A stretch of 14,389 bases of DNA, from the NCBI GenBank assembly GCA_966211215.1, contig CBIHNR010000144.1, forward strand, positions 1-14,389, read 5' to 3'. Origin of the DNA: Desertivirga sp966211215. Lineage in GTDB: Bacteria; Bacteroidota; Bacteroidia; Sphingobacteriales; Sphingobacteriaceae. The translations under genes and the position numbers were made by a program. A model generated the notes under the pieces. The model made no database searches and had not been told where the DNA came from. It saw nothing but the letters and a program-made list of their open reading frames with translations. This document shows, in pieces, positions 1-8,200 of the stretch (position 1 is its first letter; each line of letters begins with the position of its first letter).

Positions 1-1
1 G

Positions 2-1369
2 ATAAGGGACGTGTTCGAGTATTTCGAGTATGATTCTGCTGATTTGGGCTGGCAGGAACTTAGAAAAAGGTTTCCCGGCGAAAAAGAGAAAAAGACTGTG
101 CCGCTATGGTGGTGGCAGTCCGCCGCCGCAATTCTGCTTTTAGCTTTAGGCACCTGGGCTTATTTTTCTTTTGAAACTGATAAGGTTTATCTCGCAGGAA
201 AATCTTCCAAGCAGGCTAAACCGCAAACACAGCAGCACGCTTCTGAAAATACTTTGGCCAATACGCAAAACTCATACGAACCTTTAACCGGTGCTGAGAA
301 TAACAGCGAAAATATCCATCAAGGTATTTCGACGGACAATACTATTAATACAGTTAAGCCTGCTTATCCGGTAAAATCTAAAAGAACAACAAGTTACCAC
401 GGGAAAAGAGAAGAACAAAATGGCAACCATGGCCAGATAAAAAATATACTGGCAGTTTTGGAAGAAGAAGATCGGGTAACTCCTGCTGTTTTTACCGATG
501 TAACTGATGAACCTGTTTCAACAAAAAGCACCCCGGTGCTTGTACACCAAAATCCAGGCAATACCTTTGAAAACGCTGTCATCTCCGATTTCCTTCAAAG
601 TAAGCCTGCTTCTGCCCAAAAAACAATTCCGCTGGCTTTAATTGCAGAAAATCCTAAAAAAGAACAACCCAAAGTAAAAGACAAAAAGCTGTCAATAGGG
701 ATTTTTGCGGGAAGCTTTTTTAACTATGCATCCGGGAGCTCATCAAGTATTAACACTGGTGTTGGCTTGTCATCAGAAATTGGCTTAAGTAAAAAACTTA
801 AACTAGCTACCGGTATCTCTTTGGCACAAAACACTTTACAATTTGAAAATAACAATATCCCGCAAAGTGTAGAGGCAAGCTTTATTTCCAGTATGAACGC
901 CAACTTTCAAAGCGATATTAAAGGGTCGTTATTGCCTCCTGGGGTTTCTACTAACACAACTACTTACAATATAAATAAATACGATGCTTCCCTTCTGGGA
1001 CTAGATGTTCCTGTTAATTTAAAGTACACCTTTGTTGAAAATAAGAACGAGCTATATTTAATTGCAGGGGTAAGCTCTAATTTGTTTATCGAGGAGTCTT
1101 ATTCTTACTCATACCTTGCAAATTCAGACAAGAGTGTTAGCGCATCAACAAGTGATGACACCGAGGGCTCTGCTAAGTTTAAAAACTTTGATTTTGCTCG
1201 CACACTTAACGTTTCAATGGGCTTTGGCAGAGCTGTGGGAAAAAATCGTTTATCTTTTGAGCCGTTTCTTAAGTATCCGTTGGGAGGCCAGGGAGCCAGA
1301 GACCTTCGCTTTGGAGCTGCAGGAATGAACCTCAAACTTAATTTTAGTGGACTGAAAAACAAACATTAA
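2..1369 (+). CDS. Inner-membrane-anchored protein with C-terminal outer-membrane-type beta-barrel domain (5' partial)
   Basis: Function not known. The frame is open to the left edge, and the residues before the possible GTG at 11 (I-R-D) read naturally into the protein, so the true start probably lies outside the window. Counting from the GTG, residues 1-34 are charged and presumably cytoplasmic. Residues 35-54 are a hydrophobic segment preceded by three tryptophans. Residues 55-225 are low-complexity and rich in Asn, Thr, Lys and Gln, like a periplasmic linker. Residues 226-452 alternate polar and hydrophobic residues with many Gly and Phe, like the porin-type barrels annotated in Bacteroidota. 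A single inner-membrane helix joined to a barrel-like domain is odd. Proteins of this shape are, from general knowledge, often found after ECF sigma genes and may be anti-sigma-like; the upstream gene is not visible here. No convincing terminator follows it. Confidence 0.7.
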   Translation: MRDVFEYFEYDSADLGWQELRKRFPGEKEKKTVPLWWWQSAAAILLLALGTWAYFSFETDKVYLAGKSSKQAKPQTQQHASENTLANTQNSYEPLTGAENNSENIHQGISTDNTINTVKPAYPVKSKRTTSYHGKREEQNGNHGQIKNILAVLEEEDRVTPAVFTDVTDEPVSTKSTPVLVHQNPGNTFENAVISDFLQSKPASAQKTIPLALIAENPKKEQPKVKDKKLSIGIFAGSFFNYASGSSSSINTGVGLSSEIGLSKKLKLATGISLAQNTLQFENNNIPQSVEASFISSMNANFQSDIKGSLLPPGVSTNTTTYNINKYDASLLGLDVPVNLKYTFVENKNELYLIAGVSSNLFIEESYSYSYLANSDKSVSASTSDDTEGSAKFKNFDFARTLNVSMGFGRAVGKNRLSFEPFLKYPLGGQGARDLRFGAAGMNLKLNFSGLKNKH

Positions 1370-1423
1370 GCCATTTTATTCAGCCTTTTTATTTTTTAAT
1401 ACAGATCAGCCCCAAAAAAAAGC

Positions 1424-1431
1424 TACTTTTG
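1424..1431 (+). promoter_or_regulatory. Possible Bacteroidota -7 promoter box
   Basis: TACTTTTG matches the Bacteroidota -7 consensus TAnnTTTG exactly. It lies about 137 bases before the lipoprotein ATG at 1568. No TTTG-like -33 box is seen 18-21 bases upstream, only a T-rich tract, so this is a weak call. Confidence 0.3.
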
Positions 1432-1567
1432 CGCCCAATTTAACGCACTTAGATTCCTAGATATCCAATCAGGAATAAAGAACTGTCAGCACTTACAATA
1501 TTTTTCTCCTAAAAACGTTTTGGGGTTTAATGTTTGTAAGAATCTGGTGAAGAACGTATTAAGAAAC

Positions 1568-2035
1568 ATGAAATACCTAACCTTATCTGCTGTAGTGCTG
1601 GGCATTGCAGTATCTTCTTGTGAAAAAGAAGACCTAAGCGGGCTGAAGCAGTCTGCTTTTAATCAAGCATTTGAAGCCAAAATCAACGAAAAGGTTTTAA
1701 TCAAAAACCAGAATCAGGCTTTAACCCTCCAAATCTCTTCAATTATTGATAACCGCTGCCCGGTTCATACAGAACCTTGCGAAGACGAAGGTAATTGCGC
1801 AACCCGGATCAAAATTACCAATGGCGATAACACCTGGACTGAAACGGTTTTAACCATCGGCAATTCTACAGGAGAACAAAAAGATGCCATATCGGTAATT
1901 CTAGATGGCAAAGCTTATGAAATAAGCTTAAATGGAGTTAACCCAAAGCCGAGTGTGAGCAGCTCGCAAGATAAAGCGGCCGGCTTTATTGTAAAGCCTG
2001 GGCTAGAAAAGCAGCCCGATCTGGAGATTTTCTAA
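1568..2035 (+). CDS. Small cysteine-containing lipoprotein, function unknown
   Basis: The preferred start is the ATG at 1568 (155 residues), because it begins a lipoprotein signal peptide: Met-Lys, a hydrophobic core, then V-S-S-C with the lipidated Cys at residue 18. An upstream in-frame start at 1520 would add 16 residues that break the signal peptide. The mature part is a small, probably beta-rich domain. It contains N-R-C-P-V-H-T-E-P-C-E-D-E-G-N-C (residues 62-77). This resembles the S-R-C-P-x-x-V-x-C-x-W-x-G-N-A signature I recall from Bacteroidota secreted lipoproteins of unknown function, but the Trp is replaced and an extra Cys is present. It is probably attached to a periplasm-facing or outer membrane. 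The stop codon lies two bases from the stop codon of the convergent permease gene, so the two transcripts must overlap. Confidence 0.75.
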   Translation: MKYLTLSAVVLGIAVSSCEKEDLSGLKQSAFNQAFEAKINEKVLIKNQNQALTLQISSIIDNRCPVHTEPCEDEGNCATRIKITNGDNTWTETVLTIGNSTGEQKDAISVILDGKAYEISLNGVNPKPSVSSSQDKAAGFIVKPGLEKQPDLEIF

Positions 2036-2037
2036 TC

Positions 2038-3258
2038 TTATTTAAAAGTTATTGTTTTAACAGGGGAGATACGAGTTACCAGCATTGAGGGGATAATCAG
2101 AACCAAAAGGCAAACCAGTAAAGTACCTATGTTTAAAACAATAATTTCTATCAGATTAAATTCTACCGGGATAAAGGACATATAATACGAGGCTTGGTCG
2201 AGCTGGAAAAAGTGAGTGTATAGCTGGAATGCCCCCAAGCCTAATCCTACCACATTTCCTAAAAGCAAGCCGAAACCTATAAGATAAGCTGCATTGTTAA
2301 GAAATATCTTCTGAATGTCCCAATTTGTACTTCCTAAAGCTTTCAGTATTCCTATCATATTGGTTCTTTCCAAAATAATGATAAGAAGGGCTGAAACCAT
2401 GTTAATAACAGCAACTGCCATCATCAGTATTAAAATCACCTCGGTATTCACATCAAGTAAAGAAAGCCATTGGAAGATTGCCGGGTACCATTCCTTGATG
2501 GAGTAGCTATTCACATTATAAGCCATGTTGTCGGCCACTCGCTGAGTAGCAACATCCAGGTTGTTAAAGTCTCTAACCCGTAATTCATATCCTCCAACTT
2601 CGTCTGGTTTCCATTTATTGAGCCTTCGAATAACAGATATATCGCCAATAATGTAGGTTTTATCCACCTCCTCTACCCCCAGGTCATAAATACCGACGAT
2701 CTCAAACTTTCGCTTTAGTAAGGACTCCTGCACAAAATACATCAGGAAATCGTCTCCTACTTTAAGATTAAGCCTATTAGCCAGAACTTTTGAAATGATA
2801 ATTTGCCTTCTTGCTTTTACAGAGTCAGAAAAATCAATGACCTTACCGGCAACTAAAATCTTCTTAAAATAATCCCAGTCATAATTTCTATCCACCCCTT
2901 TAATAAACACTCCTTCGATTTCTTCGTGAGTATTTATGGTGCCCGGCTTTAAAGCATAAGGCTGAATGTGGGCGATCTCAGGAAGAGTAGCGATTTTCTT
3001 TAACGTATCAGCATTTATTTCAAAAGGAGAGTTATCGTATGAGGCATCCTTAACCAGCTTCATCACAATTATGTCCCCGGAAAAGCCACGAATCTTCTCT
3101 CTTATCTCCGATTTGAATCCTTTTACCACCGCTAAGGACAAAATCATTACCGCCAAACTGAGCATAATGCCTATTATTGCAATGCGGACGCTTAACTTGG
3201 AAAAAGTACGTTTTGAATTAAAAGTAATTCTTCTCGCTATAAATACGGGCAGATTCAA
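2038..3258 (-). CDS. LolC/LolE-type lipoprotein-releasing ABC transporter permease
   Basis: A 406-residue FtsX-family permease. In the Lol system such proteins, with the ATPase LolD, extract lipoproteins from the inner membrane and pass them to LolA. Visible layout: TM1 at about 24-47, a large periplasmic domain at 48-270 (MacB-like core), and three further helices at about 273-296, 323-345 and 369-393. The cytoplasmic stretch E-R-T-N-M-I-G-I-L-K-A-L-G (297-309) is the typical contact with the ATPase. The start is a TTG at 3258; the frame stays open upstream without an ATG, but N-L-P-V-F-I-A-R-R is the usual beginning of this family. On the minus strand CATCTTTG (3284-3291) is a 7/8 match to the -7 box and would fit this start. 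No lolD gene is adjacent, as is common when Lol genes are scattered. LolC and LolE types cannot be told apart here. Confidence 0.88.
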   Translation of the reverse strand: MNLPVFIARRITFNSKRTFSKLSVRIAIIGIMLSLAVMILSLAVVKGFKSEIREKIRGFSGDIIVMKLVKDASYDNSPFEINADTLKKIATLPEIAHIQPYALKPGTINTHEEIEGVFIKGVDRNYDWDYFKKILVAGKVIDFSDSVKARRQIIISKVLANRLNLKVGDDFLMYFVQESLLKRKFEIVGIYDLGVEEVDKTYIIGDISVIRRLNKWKPDEVGGYELRVRDFNNLDVATQRVADNMAYNVNSYSIKEWYPAIFQWLSLLDVNTEVILILMMAVAVINMVSALLIIILERTNMIGILKALGSTNWDIQKIFLNNAAYLIGFGLLLGNVVGLGLGAFQLYTHFFQLDQASYYMSFIPVEFNLIEIIVLNIGTLLVCLLVLIIPSMLVTRISPVKTITFK

Positions 3259-3337
3259 ACGTTTCGGTTTTATTGAGTGTTAGCAAAGATGCAAAATTTC
3301 TGGCGTCTGTTATAAGCGCTGGATTAATCCTAATCTA

Positions 3338-4609
3338 ATGAAAACATCTTTTTTAGCAATAGCATCACTTTTTATACTTAATACAGCATTTTGCTCTTGT
3401 AGTAGACATATTACAACGACAAAACAACCGTCGGCATCAACAACACCACAGCCTGCAGTGGAAAAAAGGACACCGGAGCGCTTTAGGCTACAAACGGGTG
3501 CAGAACAATTGCCCCTGTACCTTGACTATCTAAAGGGTAAAAATGTGGGTATGTTAATTAACCAGACGTCTATTATAGGCGATAAACTGAGTGTGGATAC
3601 TCTCAAAAAATCAGGCATTAACATTGTAAGAGCGTTCGGCCCAGAACATGGATTCAGGGGACAGGCAAGTGCCGGTGCCAAAGTAGAAAGCAATGTGGAT
3701 AAGCAAACAGGTATTCCAGTAATTTCTCTATATGGATCGCACTATAAACCTACAAAGGAAGATTTACAGGGGCTTGATATTGTTATTTTCGACATTCAGG
3801 ACGTAGGAGCGCGTTTTTACACCTACATCTCAACGCTTCATTATTTGATGGAGGCTTGTGCCGAAAATAACATCGAGGTACTTGTATTAGACAGGCCCAA
3901 CCCTAACGGATTCTATGTAGACGGCCCGGTATTAGAAGAAAGCCAGAAATCATTTATCGGGATGCATCCGGTGCCTATTGTGCATGGCATGACCATTGCC
4001 GAATATGCCCAAATGATCAATGGCGAGGGATGGTTGAAAAACAAAATTCAGTGCAAGCTGAAAGTAGTAAAAATGGCAAATTATACCCATAATACGGCTT
4101 ATACGCTGCCGGTTAAGCCATCGCCTAATCTTAACACGCAACAATCAATACTCCTTTACCCCTCTTTGTGTTTATTTGAAGGAACGATTATCAGTCAGGG
4201 TAGAGGCACTTACTTTCCCTTTCAGGTACTTGGCAATCCACAATTGGGTAAAAAATATTCTTTTTCTTTTACGCCGGTAAGCATTCCTGGAATGAGCGAA
4301 ACACCCCTTCATCAAAACCTAAAATGTTATGGAATTGACCTTAGGGAATATAACACTGAAATTTTCCGAAAGAGCGGTAAAATCAATATTCAATGGTTGA
4401 TCGAACTTTATCAGGCCTATCCCGAGAAAGAAAAATTCTTTGATTACAAACAAAGCAAACAGATCAACAGATTTGAACGTTTGGCTGGAAATGAAACCCT
4501 AAAACAACAAATTATTGATGGCAAAAGCGAAGACGAAATTCGCAGGAGTTGGGAACCAGCCCTCTCTGAATTTAAAAGAATGCGAAAAAAATACTTGCTT
4601 TATCCTTAA
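3338..4609 (+). CDS. namZ: DUF1343 family exo-beta-N-acetylmuramidase (NamZ-like), lipoprotein
   Basis: 423 residues matching the DUF1343 family (PF07075). Its characterised members, NamZ of Bacillus subtilis and Tannerella forsythia (CAZy GH171), release N-acetylmuramic acid from the non-reducing end of peptidoglycan fragments. Key stretches are N-Q-T-S (75-78), F-G-P-E-H-G-F-R-G (100-108, where Glu103 is the candidate catalytic acid), an F-D-I-Q-D-V-G-A-R-F-Y-T-Y block, and L-D-R-P-N-P-N-G. The N-terminus is a lipoprotein-type signal ending F-C-S-C, with Cys19 or Cys21 as the lipid site. A Thr/Pro/Ser-rich linker (about 25-45) tethers the catalytic domain. Together this suggests a periplasmic, membrane-bound cell-wall recycling enzyme. 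It lies 44 bases upstream of fmt in the same direction and may be co-transcribed with it. Function is inferred from family. Confidence 0.85.
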   Translation: MKTSFLAIASLFILNTAFCSCSRHITTTKQPSASTTPQPAVEKRTPERFRLQTGAEQLPLYLDYLKGKNVGMLINQTSIIGDKLSVDTLKKSGINIVRAFGPEHGFRGQASAGAKVESNVDKQTGIPVISLYGSHYKPTKEDLQGLDIVIFDIQDVGARFYTYISTLHYLMEACAENNIEVLVLDRPNPNGFYVDGPVLEESQKSFIGMHPVPIVHGMTIAEYAQMINGEGWLKNKIQCKLKVVKMANYTHNTAYTLPVKPSPNLNTQQSILLYPSLCLFEGTIISQGRGTYFPFQVLGNPQLGKKYSFSFTPVSIPGMSETPLHQNLKCYGIDLREYNTEIFRKSGKINIQWLIELYQAYPEKEKFFDYKQSKQINRFERLAGNETLKQQIIDGKSEDEIRRSWEPALSEFKRMRKKYLLYP

Positions 4610-4653
4610 AAACAATCTAGAAACCTGGCTTACGAGCCTTTATACATTTTACA

Positions 4654-5568
4654 ATGCGAGTAATTTTTATGGGAACTCCCGATTTTGCGGTAGCCTCTTT
4701 GGATGCGCTTCTAAATGCTGGGATAAACATAGTAGCAGTTGTTACTGCACCGGATAAGCCTGCCGGCAGAGGCCAAAAACTTAATGAATCTGCTGTAAAA
4801 AAGTATGCAGTTGAAAAAGGGCTACCTGTTTTACAACCCGTTAGGCTAAAAGCTGCAGATTTTATTGAAGAACTGCGGTCATTTAATGCCGATTTGCAGG
4901 TGGTGGTGGCCTTCCGCATGTTACCAGAAATTGTTTGGAATATGCCACCAAAGGGCACAATTAACTTACATGCCTCATTGCTGCCGCATTATCGGGGAGC
5001 AGCTCCCATCAATTGGGCGGTTATTAATGGAGAAAAACACACTGGTGTAAGTACATTTTTTTTACAGCATGAAATTGACACTGGGAATATCATCTTCTCT
5101 GAGGCCGTAGATATTGCTGACAATGACACTGCCGGCACCGTTCATGATAAGTTGATGCTTATCGGGGCAGAGTTATTGGTAAAAACCGTTAAGGCTATTG
5201 AAACAGGCAACTATTCTGAAACGCCTCAAAAGACGGCTCACCATGAAGAGCCAAAACACGCCCCTAAAATTTTTAAAGAAGATTGCCTTATCAACTGGAA
5301 CCAAAAGGCCCAAACAGTTTACAACCACATTAGGGGACTAAGCCCTTATCCCGCGGCGTTTACTACATTACATGATAAAACCCTGAAAATCTATACTGCT
5401 GACCTTATCGTTAAAGAGCCTGGTATACAACCCTCCGGTTTTTTAAGTGATGGCAAAACCTATCTGCATTTTGCCTGCATCGATGGTTTTATTGCCGTTA
5501 AGGACATTCAAATTGAAGGAAAAAAGCGGATGAGTGTGGAAGAATTCTTAAGAGGATTCAGGTTATAA
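4654..5568 (+). CDS. fmt: Methionyl-tRNA formyltransferase
   Basis: 304 residues, the normal length. The enzyme transfers a formyl group from 10-formyl-tetrahydrofolate to Met-tRNA(fMet) for translation initiation in the cytoplasm. The N-terminal formyltransferase fold begins R-V-I-F-M-G-T-P-D-F. The folate-site signature S-L-L-P-H-Y-R-G is at 108-115. The catalytic triad corresponds to Asn104 and His106 (in I-N-L-H-A-S) and Asp142 (in H-E-I-D-T-G). The C-terminal tRNA-binding domain starts near residue 205 and includes W-N-Q-K-A and a G-L-S-P-Y-P-A-A-F block. The ATG at 4654 gives the canonical N-terminus. Transcription ends at the hairpin at 5595-5636. No peptide deformylase gene is next to it. 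Confidence 0.96.
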   Translation: MRVIFMGTPDFAVASLDALLNAGINIVAVVTAPDKPAGRGQKLNESAVKKYAVEKGLPVLQPVRLKAADFIEELRSFNADLQVVVAFRMLPEIVWNMPPKGTINLHASLLPHYRGAAPINWAVINGEKHTGVSTFFLQHEIDTGNIIFSEAVDIADNDTAGTVHDKLMLIGAELLVKTVKAIETGNYSETPQKTAHHEEPKHAPKIFKEDCLINWNQKAQTVYNHIRGLSPYPAAFTTLHDKTLKIYTADLIVKEPGIQPSGFLSDGKTYLHFACIDGFIAVKDIQIEGKKRMSVEEFLRGFRL

Positions 5569-5594
5569 CACTTGTCAAAAACTCCTTATAATGC

Positions 5595-5636
5595 AAAAGA
5601 GCTTTAATTCGCATAGCAGTAAATTAAAGCTCTTTT
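5595..5636. terminator. Bidirectional intrinsic terminator between fmt and the E1 gene
   Basis: A perfect 15-base inverted repeat, AAAAGAGCTTTAATT (5595-5609) and its complement (5622-5636), surrounds a 12-base loop. The arms begin with A4 and end with T4, so a U-run follows the stem on either strand. It lies between the convergent stop codons at 5568 and 5653 and can serve both genes. Confidence 0.9.
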
Positions 5637-5652
5637 ATATGTCATAGCCTAA

Positions 5653-8070
5653 TTAATAAAGCGGGGGAAACTGAACAGGGTTGGCTTCACTAATCATTTC
5701 ATAAACCACTTCAATCACATCGTCGGCAGATGGCTTACTGAAATAATCACCATCTGAGCCATAAGGAGGGCGGTGCTCTTGAGCTGTGATAGACCTCGGT
5801 GCACTATCTAAGTAATAGTAACCTTTTTGAACTTCTAAAACCTGCTGCATTATATAGGCCGATGCACCCCCGGGAACATCTTCATCAACCACCAAAAACT
5901 TGTTAGTTTTCTTCAATGAGTTAGCGCATATGCCATTCAGATCGAAAGGATGCAACGTTTGCGGATCTACTATCTCTACTGAAATGCCCATTTTTTCCAA
6001 TTCCAGGCTTGCTTCCTCAACAATTCTCAAAGTTGATCCATAAGAAACTATGGTTATATCGGCACCTTCTTTAACAACTTCGGCTAAACCTAATGGAACA
6101 GTAAATTCACCGACGTTAGAGGGCAAAAGTTCTTTTAAACGATACCCATTTAAACATTCAATTACAATCGCAGGTTCATCAGCACGCAATAGAGTATTGT
6201 ACATACCGGCCGCCTGAGTCATATTACGCGGAACACAAATGTGGATACCACGCATAATACCTAAGATCATAGCCATTGGCGATCCCGAATGCCAGATACC
6301 TTCCAGGCGATGGCCTCTGGTACGGATCAATACCGGCGACTTTTGTCCCCCTTTTGTGCGGTAGCTTAGGCTGGCAAGGTCATCACTTACCACATTTATA
6401 CAATATAGCAAGTAATCTACATACTGTATTTCAGCAATCGGCTTTAAGCCCCTGAGAGAAAGCCCTATCCCCTGCCCCATTATTGTACTCTCACGAATGC
6501 CTGTATCAGCTACTCGCATATGGCCATATTTAGCTTGCAAACCTGCAAAGCCTTGGTTAACATCGCCAATACTTCCCACATCTTCGCCAAAAGCAATAAT
6601 TCGCGGGTCGCGAGCTATATTTTGGTCAAAGCAAGCATTTAAAATTTCGCGGCCATCCAGCAATTTAGCATCATCAGCATATTTTGCAGGAATTACAGGA
6701 ATAGTTGAAGGGGCATTAACTCCATCCGTAAATAAACGAGAATTATATCTCTCACGATTGAGCTTAAATTCTTTCTTGTACCATTCAAGTAACTGAGCTT
6801 TTGCCGGCGAACTTTGTTTAGCGACTATGCGGAAAGCCTTTCTTATCGCTACAAAAATATCCCTTCTGGAAATCTCAACAGATGAAGTAAGGTGCAGGGC
6901 CAACCTGTTTACAGATTCATTTCCTAAAGCTTTTAATAACGTGGAGGCTTCTGACGCTTCGTTTTTAAAAACTGATTGAACTTTATTCCAGGCTTCCTTT
7001 TGGCATGCACGCACATACACTTTAGCCTCTTCTTCTATTTGAACCAGCTCCTCTTCGGAACAAATAGCCGAATCAAGCACCCATTTACGCATTTGTACCA
7101 AACAGTCATACTCCGCTTCCCATTCTAAACGCTCTTTAGTTTTATATCGTTCGTGCGAGCCTGAAGTGGAATGCCCCTGAGGCTGGGTCATTTCATACAC
7201 GTGTATTAAAGCAGGTATGTGCTTCTCCCGGCAGATTTCAATTGCCTTTTCGTAAGTTTCGCATAAACCTTGATAATCCCAGCCTTTTACTTTAAAAATT
7301 TCAAAACCTTCGCCTTTTTCGTCTCTCTGAAAGCCTTTTAGAATTTCAGAAATATCCATTTTAGTAGTTTGAAGTTCTGAAGGGACAGAAATTGCATAAG
7401 CATCATCCCACACAGAAATAGCCATCGGGATTTGCAATACCCCCGCAGCATTCATTGCTTCAAAAAATACCCCTTCAGAAGTCGATCCATTACCGATGGT
7501 ACCAAAGGCAACCTCATTTCCATTTATTGAAAAATCCTTCAGATAATTTAAATCCGGATTCTGCCGGTATAGCTTAGATGCCCAGGCTAAACCAACCAAA
7601 CGGGCCATTTGCCCACCTGTTGTGGATATATCTGACGACGTATTTTTTACTTCTGTTTGGTTTCTCCAAGAGCCGTCTTCATTTAAAATACGTGTTGCGA
7701 AATGGGCATTCATCTGCCGCCCACCAGAAAAAGGGTCGAATTCTATATCAGTGTTTCCATACAACTGAGAGAAAAACTCAGTCACTGTTGCCATACCGGC
7801 TGCGAACATAAACGTTTGGTCTCGATAGTATCCGGCACGCCAATCGCCTTTTTTAAAGGCTTTAGCCATAGCAACTTGTGCTACTTCTTTACCATCGCCA
7901 AAAATTCCAAATTTCGCTTTGCCCGTTAAAACTTCCTTTCGGCCAAGGATACTGGCCTGCCGGCTTTCAAAGCATATGCGGTAATCATTAAGAATAATTT
8001 TCTTAAAATCGTCAAAGCTTAATTCGGAAACATCAAACTGGTTAGTTACATTCATTTCTATTGATGGCAT
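5653..8070 (-). CDS. Fused branched-chain 2-oxoacid dehydrogenase E1 (alpha plus beta)
   Basis: 805 residues from the ATG at 8070. It is the thiamine-diphosphate-dependent E1 of a branched-chain (2-oxoisovalerate) dehydrogenase. It decarboxylates keto acids from Val, Leu and Ile and passes the acyl group to lipoyl-E2, supplying CoA primers for the iso-branched fatty acids common in Bacteroidota. Alpha domain at about 30-320: G-N-G-S-T-S-E-G (193-200) and W-D-D-A-Y-A-I-S (221-228) form the TPP/metal motif, with W-D-D where many E1s have N-N. A charged helical linker spans about 320-470. Beta domain at about 472-805: G-E-D-V-G (495-499), A-D-T-G-I-R-E-S, and the C-terminal Rossmann-like transketolase part. 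The frame is open to 8253, but those 61 extra residues would cross the DUF1573 promoter and start and are low-complexity, so they are not coding. E2 and E3 genes are absent. A pyruvate or mixed substrate cannot be excluded. Confidence 0.9.
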   Translation of the reverse strand: MPSIEMNVTNQFDVSELSFDDFKKIILNDYRICFESRQASILGRKEVLTGKAKFGIFGDGKEVAQVAMAKAFKKGDWRAGYYRDQTFMFAAGMATVTEFFSQLYGNTDIEFDPFSGGRQMNAHFATRILNEDGSWRNQTEVKNTSSDISTTGGQMARLVGLAWASKLYRQNPDLNYLKDFSINGNEVAFGTIGNGSTSEGVFFEAMNAAGVLQIPMAISVWDDAYAISVPSELQTTKMDISEILKGFQRDEKGEGFEIFKVKGWDYQGLCETYEKAIEICREKHIPALIHVYEMTQPQGHSTSGSHERYKTKERLEWEAEYDCLVQMRKWVLDSAICSEEELVQIEEEAKVYVRACQKEAWNKVQSVFKNEASEASTLLKALGNESVNRLALHLTSSVEISRRDIFVAIRKAFRIVAKQSSPAKAQLLEWYKKEFKLNRERYNSRLFTDGVNAPSTIPVIPAKYADDAKLLDGREILNACFDQNIARDPRIIAFGEDVGSIGDVNQGFAGLQAKYGHMRVADTGIRESTIMGQGIGLSLRGLKPIAEIQYVDYLLYCINVVSDDLASLSYRTKGGQKSPVLIRTRGHRLEGIWHSGSPMAMILGIMRGIHICVPRNMTQAAGMYNTLLRADEPAIVIECLNGYRLKELLPSNVGEFTVPLGLAEVVKEGADITIVSYGSTLRIVEEASLELEKMGISVEIVDPQTLHPFDLNGICANSLKKTNKFLVVDEDVPGGASAYIMQQVLEVQKGYYYLDSAPRSITAQEHRPPYGSDGDYFSKPSADDVIEVVYEMISEANPVQFPPLY

Positions 8071-8088
8071 ATCCTCTAGGTCAATCTT

Positions 8089-8096
8089 CAAAATTA
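8089..8096 (-). promoter_or_regulatory. Possible -7 box for the E1 gene
   Basis: On the minus strand TAATTTTG matches TAnnTTTG, 18 bases before the proposed ATG at 8070. The -33 region has only a GTTTC-like sequence, not TTTG. If real, it supports the 8070 start over the longer frame. Confidence 0.4.
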
Positions 8097-8153
8097 ATAA
8101 AATATAGGTGTTCTGAAACCATAAGATTTTACATACGTATATTTGGTATATTA

Positions 8154-8183
8154 TTTGAACATTAGAATTTACTTTTATCTTTG
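8154..8183 (+). promoter_or_regulatory. Bacteroidota-type promoter of the DUF1573 gene
   Basis: TTTG (8154-8157) and TATCTTTG (8176-8183) match the Bacteroidota -33 and -7 boxes with 18 bases between them. Transcription would start near 8190, giving a leader of about 10 bases before the ATG at 8201. This is the best-formed vegetative promoter in the window. Confidence 0.75.
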
Positions 8184-8200
8184 TAGTACAAATCTTAAAA

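Noticed and set aside
1520..1567. Upstream in-frame start for the small lipoprotein
   Set aside because: It would place 16 polar residues before the signal peptide; the ATG at 1568 gives a standard lipoprotein signal.
1370..1567. RNA gene or riboswitch in the 198-base gap before the lipoprotein
   Set aside because: Only a weak 6-base stem (ATTCCT with AGGAAT) and a -7-like box are visible; there is no tRNA-like or known riboswitch pattern.
1982..1998. GGCTTTA-TTG-TAAAGCC hairpin at the end of the lipoprotein gene as a terminator
   Set aside because: It lies inside the coding sequence with a 3-base loop and no following T-tract.
4626..4637. GGCT-TACG-AGCC hairpin between namZ and fmt as a terminator
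   Set aside because: The stem has only four pairs and a poor T-tract, too weak to call; the genes may be co-transcribed.
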